In this document: positions 8,013 through 15,952 of the stretch, one piece after another
Layout of the letters: every line of letters begins with the position of its first letter
Numbering within the stretch: the stretch's first letter is position 1
Assembly: GCA_943330915.2 (NCBI GenBank)
Contig: CALQJO020000007.1
Location: forward strand, 1 to 64,000
Length of the DNA stretch: 64,000 bases
Origin: Rhodoferax sp. OV413
GTDB taxonomy: Bacteria; Pseudomonadota; Gammaproteobacteria; Pseudomonadales; Pseudohongiellaceae
Direction of reading: 5' to 3'
Position numbers and translations under genes: made by a program
Notes under the pieces: model-generated
The model's database searches: none
What the model saw: only the letters and a program-made list of their open reading frames with translations
What the model was told of the DNA's origin: nothing

Positions 8013-8530
8013 GACTGACCCAAAATAATGGTTTGCTTTGGATTGTGGTGGTTTCCCTCAGTATCAATCTGTTTTTTATAGGTACGCTGGCATCGCGCTA
8101 TGTTGACAGCCAGGATTCGTCGGCCGCACCGGTCAATATGCGTTGGGTCATGCGGGATATGGAGCCGCAGGCTCGTGAGTTACTGCTGCCTCAGATCAAC
8201 ACCCAGAACGAAGAATTGCGACCTCTGAGAATGCAGATGTTCCGCGCGCAGCGTGAGGTTAACTTGTTGCTGGCTGCGGATCCGGTAGATCAGCCCGCCG
8301 TATTGGAGGCGTTTGGTCGGCTGCGGGAAGCGAATATGTTGTACCAGGAATTATCTCATCAACAACTGACCAGCATTTTTGCGCAGCTAACCCCGGAGCA
8401 ACGTCAGCGGGCGTTCAGATTTATGTCAGAACGCAGAAATCCGTATGACGGCGGCGGCCGTTCAGGTCCGGATCCGGGTCCGGGTCCGGGTCCAGGTCCA
8501 GGTCGACCGTCTAGTCCTGAACCCCGGTAA
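8009..8530 (+). CDS. Membrane-anchored periplasmic Spy/CnrX-like sensor
   Basis: A 173-residue protein with an N-terminal membrane anchor at about 9-28 and a helical periplasmic domain. The domain is like the metal-resistance or Spy/CpxP group, with pairs of amphipathic helices (ARELLLPQINTQNEELRPLR, REVNLLLAADPVDQPAVLEA) and the phrase LTPEQRQRAFRFM. Proteins of this type next to an ECF sigma and anti-sigma factor (as in CnrYXH) act as periplasmic sensors. No His/Cys metal site is obvious, so the signal need not be a metal. The C-terminus is a Pro-Gly repeat (DPGPGPGPGPG) encoded by hexamer repeats. The end overlaps the end of the opposing fabY gene by 20 bases. Confidence 0.75.
   Translation: MRLTQNNGLLWIVVVSLSINLFFIGTLASRYVDSQDSSAAPVNMRWVMRDMEPQARELLLPQINTQNEELRPLRMQMFRAQREVNLLLAADPVDQPAVLEAFGRLREANMLYQELSHQQLTSIFAQLTPEQRQRAFRFMSERRNPYDGGGRSGPDPGPGPGPGPGRPSSPEPR
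8465..8506 (+). repeat. Hexamer tandem repeat encoding Pro-Gly tail
   Basis: Seven consecutive hexamers of the form GGTCCG or near variants (GATCCG, GGTCCA, GGTCGA) encode alternating Gly and Pro. Length changes in whole units would keep the frame. It sits just before the overlapping 3' ends of the Spy-like gene and fabY. Confidence 0.85.
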
Positions 8531-10439
8531 GCATGTCCGCATACGGCGTATCAACCGGCAATAGAACTGGCCGCGCATAACCGGGAATGCAGATACTGCT
8601 GCGATTGATAGTCAGAGACGCACCGTCCAGCACCTGGTGGTCAAAGCGATAATCTACTTTTGCAACGCCTCGCTGTGCCTGTTCATCGTACGCCCGCGTT
8701 GACTGCTGAACCTGTTCTTGTTTTTGCTGCCAGTGCTTCCAGGCATTTTCACCATGGCGGCGTCTGAGCATTTTTTCTGTGACATGTGGCGCCAGGATGG
8801 AGGCGCTGGCATTGTTGCCGCCAAAACCTTTGGCGTTGAGTATCACCGCGTCCATACCGGTGCTCCCCACTTCCCGATGCTGTAGCAGGAAATCCAGATT
8901 GTGCTGATGAACGTCATGCGCAATCGATTCAGTGCTGGCAATGCCGGGAATGATGCCGTAACGCCACACGCCCAGACTGTTGACCAGTTGATCAGCCGAC
9001 GCTGATGCCAATGAGTGCCCGAGGTAACTTTTTATGGCGGTGACCGGCCAGTGTTTGATCCCGAAAGTGCCTGCGAGGGTGCTGAGTATATGCGACTCAG
9101 TCACCCGGTTCTGCGGCGTACCCGTGCCGTGCGCGTGCACATAAGATCGTGTCTGCAGGCCTCGTTCACCGATAACCGCTGCAGTGGCTGCCATCGCCTT
9201 GGCCATGGTGATGTAGTTGCCCGCACCCGGGCTGGAAATGGATTTTTTAAAACCATCAGCATTCACAAACACATCGTTGACGGAACCGTAGAGGTTGGCG
9301 CCCAATTCCAAGGCCAGTTTGTCATCACACAGCACCACAAACTGAGCAGATTCGCCGAGTGTAAAACCTGCATTCATACCAAACGGACGGCAGGCACGAC
9401 GATAATCCGGTGTTGCCAGGTGTTTGTCGCTGTCAAGCGCCAGTAAGCCCTCATCAGATGCCAGTGCGCCCATGGTGGCGTATCCATCGATGATTTCCGG
9501 TGTCAGTGGTGCTTCGGATGTGCCAACAATCACCAGCCGGTGAGTGCCGCTGCGAATGTCGCGTATACCCTGCCGCAAATTGTAGAGGAAGGTGGCACAG
9601 GCGGCGGCATTAGTGCCCGTTGTACCCAGATTGCCAAGCAGGTAGGCATTGATAAAATCTGCCGGCATTTCGGCAAATCCCAGCGCCAGTTGTTTTGATG
9701 ACACTTTTTTGCCGAGTAGCCGCGCCTGCAGCAGTCCGCCGTTGCCGTCATAATCCATCTGACTCATGCTGCTGCCGGCATACACGCTGATCTGGTCAGC
9801 GGGCACTGCTTCCAGCACCGTTTCCCAGTCAATACCCAGAGACTGCAGGGCATCGCTGGCGCCAAACACGGTCAGCTGAAGTCCGCGTGGGTGATGTCGG
9901 GATGGATACAATATCTGTGGATCAAAACCGCTGGGTAACTGGCCGGCGGTGTTCACGGCCGACTTGCGCCAGTTCTCGGTCAAAATATCCATGCTGGTCG
10001 GAATTTCGACGTGCAAATGACCGGGCTCTGCTTCACTGATAAGCCAGCCCAGCGGGATATGATCGGGCAAATGCTGGCGCTTGATGGTAAAGCTGACGGG
10101 CTGGTCATCGCCGGCCAGCAGTGTGGCGCGTTTGTGGTACAACAAACGCTCAGGATCAAACAGGTTGTTTTCCAGCTTGCGGATCAGGGTGCCGGCCCTT
10201 AAAACTGGATCCAGTTGCAGCAGCGCATTGTGCAGATCCACCGTGTCTCCGACGGGATTCTTCCAATGTCCCTGCTCATAGGTAAGCAAGCCCATCAGCG
10301 TCGCCAGACTGGCCCGCGTCTGCATGGCGTCAGCGGCAGGCAGGCAGTCAATAACCAATCGTCGGTAGCCATGATGAGCCGAGCTGCGCCCGGCGGGGTT
10401 GATACCCCCAAAGCCAATGATGACGGGTAATGCAGACAT
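8511..10439 (-). CDS. fabY: FabY-type beta-ketoacyl-ACP synthase
   Basis: Condensing enzyme that in Pseudomonas aeruginosa starts fatty acid synthesis by joining acetyl-CoA with malonyl-ACP, replacing FabH. The 642 residues match the FabY layout (family about 635), including the start LPVIIGFGGINPAGRSS and a long N-terminal extension before the thiolase fold. The active-site triad is Cys281 (AACATFLYN), His437 (HAHGTGTP) and His475 (GHSLASASADQ). A second phrase typical of the family, LNAKGFGGNNAS, follows. The gene stands alone on the minus strand. Whether FabH is also present cannot be seen here. Confidence 0.9.
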   Translation of the reverse strand: MSALPVIIGFGGINPAGRSSAHHGYRRLVIDCLPAADAMQTRASLATLMGLLTYEQGHWKNPVGDTVDLHNALLQLDPVLRAGTLIRKLENNLFDPERLLYHKRATLLAGDDQPVSFTIKRQHLPDHIPLGWLISEAEPGHLHVEIPTSMDILTENWRKSAVNTAGQLPSGFDPQILYPSRHHPRGLQLTVFGASDALQSLGIDWETVLEAVPADQISVYAGSSMSQMDYDGNGGLLQARLLGKKVSSKQLALGFAEMPADFINAYLLGNLGTTGTNAAACATFLYNLRQGIRDIRSGTHRLVIVGTSEAPLTPEIIDGYATMGALASDEGLLALDSDKHLATPDYRRACRPFGMNAGFTLGESAQFVVLCDDKLALELGANLYGSVNDVFVNADGFKKSISSPGAGNYITMAKAMAATAAVIGERGLQTRSYVHAHGTGTPQNRVTESHILSTLAGTFGIKHWPVTAIKSYLGHSLASASADQLVNSLGVWRYGIIPGIASTESIAHDVHQHNLDFLLQHREVGSTGMDAVILNAKGFGGNNASASILAPHVTEKMLRRRHGENAWKHWQQKQEQVQQSTRAYDEQAQRGVAKVDYRFDHQVLDGASLTINRSSICIPGYARPVLLPVDTPYADMLTGVQD

Positions 10440-10563
10440 ACGTGCTCTCCGGGTTAGGCGTTACGACTGCCTGACAAGCGCATGTGAGTGATGGCGTTTA
10501 TCAGCGAAGGCGCTACTATAGCCAAGACAAGGTGAAGCAAATAGGTCTTGATGGTCATTTGAT

Positions 10564-11133
10564 ATGGTAATAAAGACAGAGAATGAGTTGCTGGCGGCAT
10601 TCAACACCGCGTACAACACACGGATTGCTGACCTGCATGCCAGTCTGGGTATCGCACCCGGATACGCACAACGCTCAGGTTTGCCGCTGCAGTTTGAGCC
10701 TGACGAGTTGGTTGATGCCGGTAAGGATATGTTTGACCGCGATCAGAAACTCACAGCGCCGGCATTGGCCGCCTGGCTCGCAATGCAGCGCTCGGCAGCG
10801 CAGCAGGGGGTCACTTTGCTGCTGGTATCAGCCTATCGCAGTGTCGACTACCAGACCCAGTTGATCCGCAAAAAACTCGATTCCGGCCGGACGCTGGAGG
10901 ATGTCATGCAGTTTAATGCGGCCCCCGGATTCAGCGAACATCATACGGGCCGCGCTATCGATATCGCCTGCCCGGATGCTGAGCCTCTGCAACAGATATT
11001 CGAAAATACCAACGCATTCAAATGGTTGAGTGCTAATGCGGGAGGTTTCGGATTCGTGATGACCTATCCGCGTGACCACCGGCATGCCATCAGTTATGAG
11101 CCCTGGCACTGGTGTTTTAATCTGGATCAATAA
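10564..11133 (+). CDS. VanY-family (M15) D-Ala-D-Ala carboxypeptidase without signal peptide
   Basis: Zinc carboxypeptidase that trims a terminal D-alanine from peptidoglycan peptides. The 189 residues contain the M15 core motif SxHxxGxAxD as SEHHTGRAID (124-133), giving His126 and Asp133 as zinc ligands, and EPWHW (179-183) with catalytic Glu179 and third ligand His182. VSAYRSVDYQTQL at 88-100 is also typical. No signal peptide or lipobox is present, so it may act in the cytoplasm on recycled muropeptides, unless the true start is upstream. A lytic transglycosylase follows 95 bases later, in keeping with a cell-wall role. Confidence 0.85.
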   Translation: MVIKTENELLAAFNTAYNTRIADLHASLGIAPGYAQRSGLPLQFEPDELVDAGKDMFDRDQKLTAPALAAWLAMQRSAAQQGVTLLLVSAYRSVDYQTQLIRKKLDSGRTLEDVMQFNAAPGFSEHHTGRAIDIACPDAEPLQQIFENTNAFKWLSANAGGFGFVMTYPRDHRHAISYEPWHWCFNLDQ

Positions 11134-11228
11134 AGTGAAATATCAGGCGGATGTCCCTTAGACAAACTGAAAACAATGGAGTAGGCTTAAATTCAAGCTA
11201 GACGCTGGACACACGGAGAACGTGACGC

Positions 11229-12263
11229 ATGAGATGGGGCAAGAGATCGGGCAATCAGTGGTTTACCGCGTTTTTGCTATCAGCGCTGCTGGCCCCGGCA
11301 AGCAGCGCCAACACCACACCCGCCGACCCCAACTTTCAACCCTGGTTACAAGCCTTGATAGAGGAAGCCCGGGCATCTGGCATTTCTGAATCCATCATTG
11401 AGCAGGCACTGGTGCCGGTAACTCCCATCCCGCAAGTAATCAGCAACGATCGAAACCAGGCCGAATTTGTTGAAACACTGGCGATGTACCTGGAAAAGCG
11501 TGTGACCGACTGGCGTATCAACACCGGTCGCAACCGGTTGGCCCAGCACACGGCGTTGCTGGATGAAGTCGGCAAGCGTTATGGCGTATCACCCCGTGTG
11601 ATTGTGGCCATCTGGGGTATCGAAACCAACTATGGTAGTTTCACCGGTGGCACTGACGTCATCCGGGCATTGGTGACGCTGGCATACGATCCGCGTCGTG
11701 CTGATTACTTCAGGCGCGAACTGCTGGCAGCACTACAAATCTTGCAGGAAGGACATATCACGCATCCGGACATGAAGGGCTCCTGGGCTGGCGCCATGGG
11801 GCAGAGCCAGTTTATGCCCAGCAGCTTCCGCGACTTTGCTGTGGATTTTAATGGTGATGGTCGCCGTGATATCTGGACAACTGAAGCAGATGTTTTTGCG
11901 TCGATTGCCAACTATCTCGCTGCAGCCGGTTGGCGCGAAGGTGAGCGCTGGGGCCGCGAAGTAGCGATTCCTGCGGACTACCACCAGCAGGCCGCGCAGT
12001 GGCAACAGGGCGAGGTTACTCATACCTGCAGTGTGCTGCGCCGCCACACCGTGCAGTTACCGGTCAGCGACTGGCAGATGGCTGGCGTGCGCCAGGCAGA
12101 CGGCCAGCCATTGCCAGCCGCCGACATCCCAGCCTCCATCGTGTTTCCCGATGGCCCGGATGGCAAAGCCTTTTTGACCTATCCCAATTTCAGGGCGATC
12201 TTGCGTTACAACTGCGCCAACAACTATGCACTGGCCGTGGCGACACTGGCGGACAGTTTTTAA
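11229..12263 (+). CDS. mltB: MltB-family lytic murein transglycosylase
   Basis: Cleaves the glycan strands of peptidoglycan to 1,6-anhydro products. The 344 residues start with a signal peptide (WFTAFLLSALLAPASSA, cleavage near 27) with no lipobox Cys, so it is a soluble periplasmic form. The catalytic Glu132 lies in AIWGIETNYGSFTGG, followed by SWAGAMGQSQFMPSSF and the DFNGDGRRDIW calcium-binding-like loop typical of MltB. GGAG about 11 bases upstream supports the ATG. MltB is normally encoded between rodA and rlpA in related genomes. That position is empty here, so this may be the relocated copy or a separate paralogue (MltB2/SltB type). Confidence 0.9.
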   Translation: MRWGKRSGNQWFTAFLLSALLAPASSANTTPADPNFQPWLQALIEEARASGISESIIEQALVPVTPIPQVISNDRNQAEFVETLAMYLEKRVTDWRINTGRNRLAQHTALLDEVGKRYGVSPRVIVAIWGIETNYGSFTGGTDVIRALVTLAYDPRRADYFRRELLAALQILQEGHITHPDMKGSWAGAMGQSQFMPSSFRDFAVDFNGDGRRDIWTTEADVFASIANYLAAAGWREGERWGREVAIPADYHQQAAQWQQGEVTHTCSVLRRHTVQLPVSDWQMAGVRQADGQPLPAADIPASIVFPDGPDGKAFLTYPNFRAILRYNCANNYALAVATLADSF

Positions 12264-12362
12264 TCACATGTTTTCAGCTCCGCATGGAGCAGGGAGGGTA
12301 GCCGAAGTTGACAGAGTAAACACATCGAAAAATGATCAGCGTTAATCAGGAGACAATTGATT

Positions 12363-12779
12363 ATGTCCAATGAATTTCAAGTAGTGTTTCATAATATCGA
12401 TCCATCCGACGCCGTATACGACAGCGTGCAGAAACGCATCGAGAAGCTACGTCGTTTCAGCAATGGCATCATCGGCGGTCGGGTTGTTCTGGATTCACCT
12501 CACAATAATCATCACAAAGGCAAAGTCTATTCCGTCGCTATCGAGATACACACGGCGGGCAAGCCTGTTGTTGTCACCCAAGAGCAGCATGACAATCATG
12601 CGCACGAAGATTTATATGTTGCCATCCGCGATGCGTTTAATGCCGCGGAGCGACAATTAAAGTCTGTCGATAAAAATCATCGTAAAGAAGCTGTTCACAA
12701 AGATCCGGATGCTGTTGATGACGGCCTTGATGATGTTGTCGATGACGAGTTACCTGAATATACCAGTGCGGCTGGTTAA
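12363..12779 (+). CDS. hpf: HPF/RaiA-family ribosome hibernation factor
   Basis: Binds the 30S subunit and keeps idle ribosomes inactive in stationary phase. The 138 residues show the beta-alpha-beta-beta-beta-alpha fold (FQVVFHNIDPSDAVYDSVQKRIEKL, VYSVAIEIHTAGKPVVVT, EDLYVAIRDAFNAAERQLK) and an acidic C-terminal tail (DPDAVDDGLDDVVDDE), longer than short HPF but far from the long form. AGGAGA at 12348-12353 sets the ATG at 12363. A strong terminator follows. Here the gene is not in the usual rpoN operon, so it may be a second paralogue of the family. Confidence 0.85.
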   Translation: MSNEFQVVFHNIDPSDAVYDSVQKRIEKLRRFSNGIIGGRVVLDSPHNNHHKGKVYSVAIEIHTAGKPVVVTQEQHDNHAHEDLYVAIRDAFNAAERQLKSVDKNHRKEAVHKDPDAVDDGLDDVVDDELPEYTSAAG

Positions 12780-12810
12780 CCCGGCCTTCTGGCAAGGCAG
12801 CTGCACAACG

Positions 12811-12838
12811 GGAGCCCATCCAGCGCTGGGCTCCTTTT
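12811..12838 (+). terminator. Rho-independent terminator after hpf
   Basis: A perfect 8-bp stem, GGAGCCCA (12811-12818) with TGGGCTCC (12827-12834), an 8-base loop and TTTT directly after it. Confidence 0.85.
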
Positions 12839-12907
12839 GAAACTCAGTACAGTACCGATCCCGTTCAACAAGCACTTTGATCAACACCGCAGGGAGTTTA
12901 TTCAGCC

Positions 12908-13174
12908 ATGTCTGCCACCGAGCAACTCACCGACTATCAGCAGCTGGAACTTGAAGCTGCTGCCTTTCGCCATTTGTTAAAACATCTTGATGAAAACAAA
13001 CAGGTGCAAAACATCGACCTGATGAATCTGGCCGGATTCTGCCGCAACTGTCTGGCAAAATGGTATGCCGCTGCGGCTGACGAACGCGGACTGGAGATTG
13101 GTTACGAAGATGCCAGAACGCGCGTGTACGGTATGCCCTATGCCGAATGGAAAGCGAAATATCAGACGCCCTGA
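12908..13174 (+). CDS. DUF1244 protein
   Basis: Conserved small cytoplasmic protein of unknown function. The 88 residues contain the family hallmark NIDLMNLAGFCRNCLAKWY (38-56 region), with two Cys that could bind a metal or cofactor, and the ending GMPYAEWKAKYQ. GGGAG at 12891 stands before the ATG. It is alone on this strand and converges with the GlxA-type regulator 20 bases away. Confidence 0.85.
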   Translation: MSATEQLTDYQQLELEAAAFRHLLKHLDENKQVQNIDLMNLAGFCRNCLAKWYAAAADERGLEIGYEDARTRVYGMPYAEWKAKYQTP

Positions 13175-13194
13175 TCCGGTTTGCGCCTGTGTTT

Positions 13195-14199
13195 TCAGGA
13201 TGCCGGATTGGCAACGTTGAACATCTTGGTGCGCACCAGACGTCGATAAGCGTTGGGTGTCACACTATGTTGTCGCTGAAATAGTCCGGTAAAGTAACTG
13301 ACATCCTGGTAGCCCACTGCAAATGCAACTTCAGCAATACTCAGGTTGCTGTGTTTTAACAACTCACGCGCCTGATTGAGTCTTATTTCCTGCAGATATT
13401 CCACCGGTGTTTGATTGGCGGCCTGCCTGAAGCGCCGGTTGAATGACCTGACATTTAAACCGAACTCAGCCGACAACGTCTGCATACTGATGTCACGCTG
13501 ATAGTTTTTCTGCAGCCACTCCTGGATTTTAATGATCAGTTCATCATGATGGCTGTCCTGCGGGTCTGCAGCCAGCAGGAGTGATTCGTACGAACGTTTG
13601 ATCTCGTGCATAAAGTGCCGCGCGACTTCATCTGCGACGTCGCTGCTAAAAAGTTGCTGCACAAAATGCAACATCACATCGCGTACTGCGTTCACACTGC
13701 CCGTGCAATACAGTCGATCCTTATGCGTGATAAATTTTTTGCGTTCCAATTTGATGGCAGGGTAGTGCGCTGCAAAGTCATCGAAGTAGCGCCAGTGCGT
13801 GGTGGCTGGCCGGTGGTCCAGTAAACCGGCCTCAGCCAGAAAGTAACTGCCAGTGCCTACACTGCAAATGTCCGCACCGCCGGCATATTGCCGGCGCAGC
13901 CACTCCGCTGCTTCGGGAAACAACCGCACTGCCGCGCGCGGATTGCCCCACAGGGCCGGTATAAACACCATCGTATTTTGTGTGTGGTCTGACAGATCCG
14001 CGGTGGGTTGCAACAACAGACCTCCGCTCATGCTCATCATGGCAGAGGCATCGCGCGCCACGGTTTTTAACTCAAGACCGGGTTGGCGTTGATGGTGGCG
14101 GAGACGGTGAATGGTATCCGCAGCGCTGAGCATCTCCAGCGGAATCGCGACGCTGGAGGCCAGTGCTTGCGGGAAGACAAGGATGCTGATGCGTTTCAT
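13195..14199 (-). CDS. GlxA-type AraC family transcription regulator
   Basis: DNA-binding regulator with an N-terminal DJ-1/PfpI-like domain (RISILVFPQALASSVAIPLEML; TVCSVGTGSYFLAEAGLLDHRPATTHW has the degenerate nucleophile-elbow region) and a C-terminal AraC helix-turn-helix pair (SLQTLSAEFGLNVRSFNRRF-like and SIAEVAFAVGYQDVSYFTGLFQ). With the ATG at 14199 it has 334 residues, usual for the group. The frame is open 43 codons further upstream, but that part overlaps greB and looks non-coding. It is transcribed divergently from greB with about 70 bases between. Targets unknown. Confidence 0.88.
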   Translation of the reverse strand: MKRISILVFPQALASSVAIPLEMLSAADTIHRLRHHQRQPGLELKTVARDASAMMSMSGGLLLQPTADLSDHTQNTMVFIPALWGNPRAAVRLFPEAAEWLRRQYAGGADICSVGTGSYFLAEAGLLDHRPATTHWRYFDDFAAHYPAIKLERKKFITHKDRLYCTGSVNAVRDVMLHFVQQLFSSDVADEVARHFMHEIKRSYESLLLAADPQDSHHDELIIKIQEWLQKNYQRDISMQTLSAEFGLNVRSFNRRFRQAANQTPVEYLQEIRLNQARELLKHSNLSIAEVAFAVGYQDVSYFTGLFQRQHSVTPNAYRRLVRTKMFNVANPAS

Positions 14200-14268
14200 C
14201 GGGTCATGGTATACCGGATGCGGGCAGCTGGAGAAGTTCTGTGGGATACTCAGCCACAGAGGTGAGTG

Positions 14269-14757
14269 ATGAGAAAAAACCTGATTACCAAAGCTGGCAT
14301 GCAGCGCTTGAAAGATGAGCTGAATCAACTCTGGCGCGTCGAGCGACCCGAGGTCACCAAAAAGGTGTCATGGGCCGCCAGCTTGGGCGATCGCAGTGAA
14401 AATGCCGATTATCAATACAACAAAAAACGCCTGCGCGAGATTGATCGCCGTGTGCGTTATCTGAGCAAGCGCGTTGAAGAACTGCAGGTCGTAGAGGCAT
14501 TACCGGACAATACAGACAAGATTTTTTTTGCTGCGTTTGTGGAAGTGGAAAATGAAAACGGTGATGTCCGCAGTTTTCAGATCGTGGGTTATGACGAGAT
14601 TTTTGATCGCAAGGATGCCATCTCCGTCGACAGCCCGATGGCCATGGCGTTACTGCAGAAAGAAGAGGGCGACGAGGTGATTGTCAGAACACCGGAAGGC
14701 AAAGTCGTGTGGTATGTGAATTCTATTGTTTACCGGTCATCAGAGGCAGAACGCTGA
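14269..14757 (+). CDS. greB: Transcription elongation factor GreB
   Basis: Rescues backtracked RNA polymerase by stimulating transcript cleavage in the secondary channel. The 162 residues have the N-terminal coiled coil (MQRLKDELNQLWRVERPEVT, GDRSENADYQYNKKRLREID with the acidic tip pair Glu-Asn-Ala-Asp) and the C-terminal FKBP-like domain (VGYDEIFDRKDAISVDSPMA). YNKKRLREIDRRVRYLSKR is the GreB type rather than GreA. AGAGG at 14258-14262 sets the ATG at 14269, in preference to GTG 14266. Confidence 0.95.
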   Translation: MRKNLITKAGMQRLKDELNQLWRVERPEVTKKVSWAASLGDRSENADYQYNKKRLREIDRRVRYLSKRVEELQVVEALPDNTDKIFFAAFVEVENENGDVRSFQIVGYDEIFDRKDAISVDSPMAMALLQKEEGDEVIVRTPEGKVVWYVNSIVYRSSEAER

Positions 14758-14782
14758 GTTGCTGCCTCCGACAAGGTTTTGA

Positions 14783-15874
14783 TCAGCCGTTACGACGCGC
14801 AAAGTCCGCCATAAAGTCTGCCAGTGTCTGGCATCCTGCAACCGGCATGGCGTTGTAAATGGAGGCGCGCATGCCGCCAACCACACGGTGACCTTTTAAC
14901 GCATACAGTCCGTGCCCCTGCGCCTCGTCGAGGAACTTCTTGTCCATCTCGCTGTTGGCCAGTGTAAATGTGATGTTCATCTGTGAGCGGTAATCTTTGT
15001 GCGCGGCGCCCCTGTAAAAACCTGTGCTGTTGTCGATAGCGTCATAAATGATCTTGGCTTTTTGCGCGTTGATTTTTTCCATTGCCGGCACACCACCCTG
15101 ATCCTTCAGCCAATGCAGCACCAGATTCATCATGTACACCGCAAAGGTGTTGATGGTGTTGGGCATGGAATGGTTCTTGGCGTAGGTGTCGTAGTTGAGC
15201 AAATTGGGCGTCTGCGGCATGGCGTGGCCGATCAGATCCTTGCGGATGAGCACGGCGGCCATGCCCGACGGGCCTAGGTTTTTCTGCAGACCAGCAAACA
15301 CCAATCCAAATTTGTTGTAGTCGATGACCCGTGACATCAACTCAGAGGTCATGTCTGCAACCAGCGGGATATCGCCGGTATCGGGGAATTCATTCCAGCG
15401 TGTACCAAACAAGGTGTTGTTGCTGGTGATATGCACATAGGACGTATCTGCATCCAGTGTGGATACATCATAGTCAGGGATATGGTTGAAGTTGCTCGCT
15501 TCGCTGCTGGCCACTGTGACCGCTTGTCCATAACGCGCGGCTTCTTTGCGTGCCAGCACGGTCCAGTGTCCGCTTTCGATAAACGCAGCTTTGTGAGCGG
15601 GCTTTAAGGGCATCAGGTTCAGCGGTATGGCGGCGAATTGCATCTGCGCGCTGCCATGCACATACAAAATGTCAAAATTCTCCGGCAATCCGGCCAGTTC
15701 TCTCAGCAGATTGTCGGTCTCGGTCAGCAAGGCTTCGAATTCGGCGCTGCGGTGACTGACTTCAATCACTGACATGCCAAGACCCTTCCAGTCCAGAAAT
15801 TCTTCTTTAGCTTTTTCCAGCACAGGCAGCGGCAACATGGCCGGGCCGGCTCCAAAATTAAAAATGCGGTTCAT
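14783..15874 (-). CDS. serC: Phosphoserine aminotransferase
   Basis: PLP enzyme that converts 3-phosphohydroxypyruvate to 3-phosphoserine in serine synthesis, and also serves pyridoxal phosphate synthesis. The 363 residues begin RIFNFGAGPAMLPLPVLEKA and contain SVIEVSHRSAEFEAL, the PLP lysine in FAGLQKNLGPSGM and PNTINTFAVYMMNLV. AAGGA 7 bases before the ATG at 15874 sets the start. The upstream serA on the same strand ends 78 bases away, so a serA-serC operon is likely and the first two serine steps are encoded together. Confidence 0.96.
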   Translation of the reverse strand: MNRIFNFGAGPAMLPLPVLEKAKEEFLDWKGLGMSVIEVSHRSAEFEALLTETDNLLRELAGLPENFDILYVHGSAQMQFAAIPLNLMPLKPAHKAAFIESGHWTVLARKEAARYGQAVTVASSEASNFNHIPDYDVSTLDADTSYVHITSNNTLFGTRWNEFPDTGDIPLVADMTSELMSRVIDYNKFGLVFAGLQKNLGPSGMAAVLIRKDLIGHAMPQTPNLLNYDTYAKNHSMPNTINTFAVYMMNLVLHWLKDQGGVPAMEKINAQKAKIIYDAIDNSTGFYRGAAHKDYRSQMNITFTLANSEMDKKFLDEAQGHGLYALKGHRVVGGMRASIYNAMPVAGCQTLADFMADFARRNG

Positions 15875-15952
15875 CGTCAAATCCTTGCTAGCGGTTAGTT
15901 TAAAAATCAGGTTTCAAGTCGGGTTGTCTGTATCCATGCGGCCTTCGAGGCC

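Noticed and set aside
14200-14328. Longer start (44 more codons) for the GlxA-type regulator.
   Set aside because: It would overlap the greB start and adds residues with no match to the family N-terminus.
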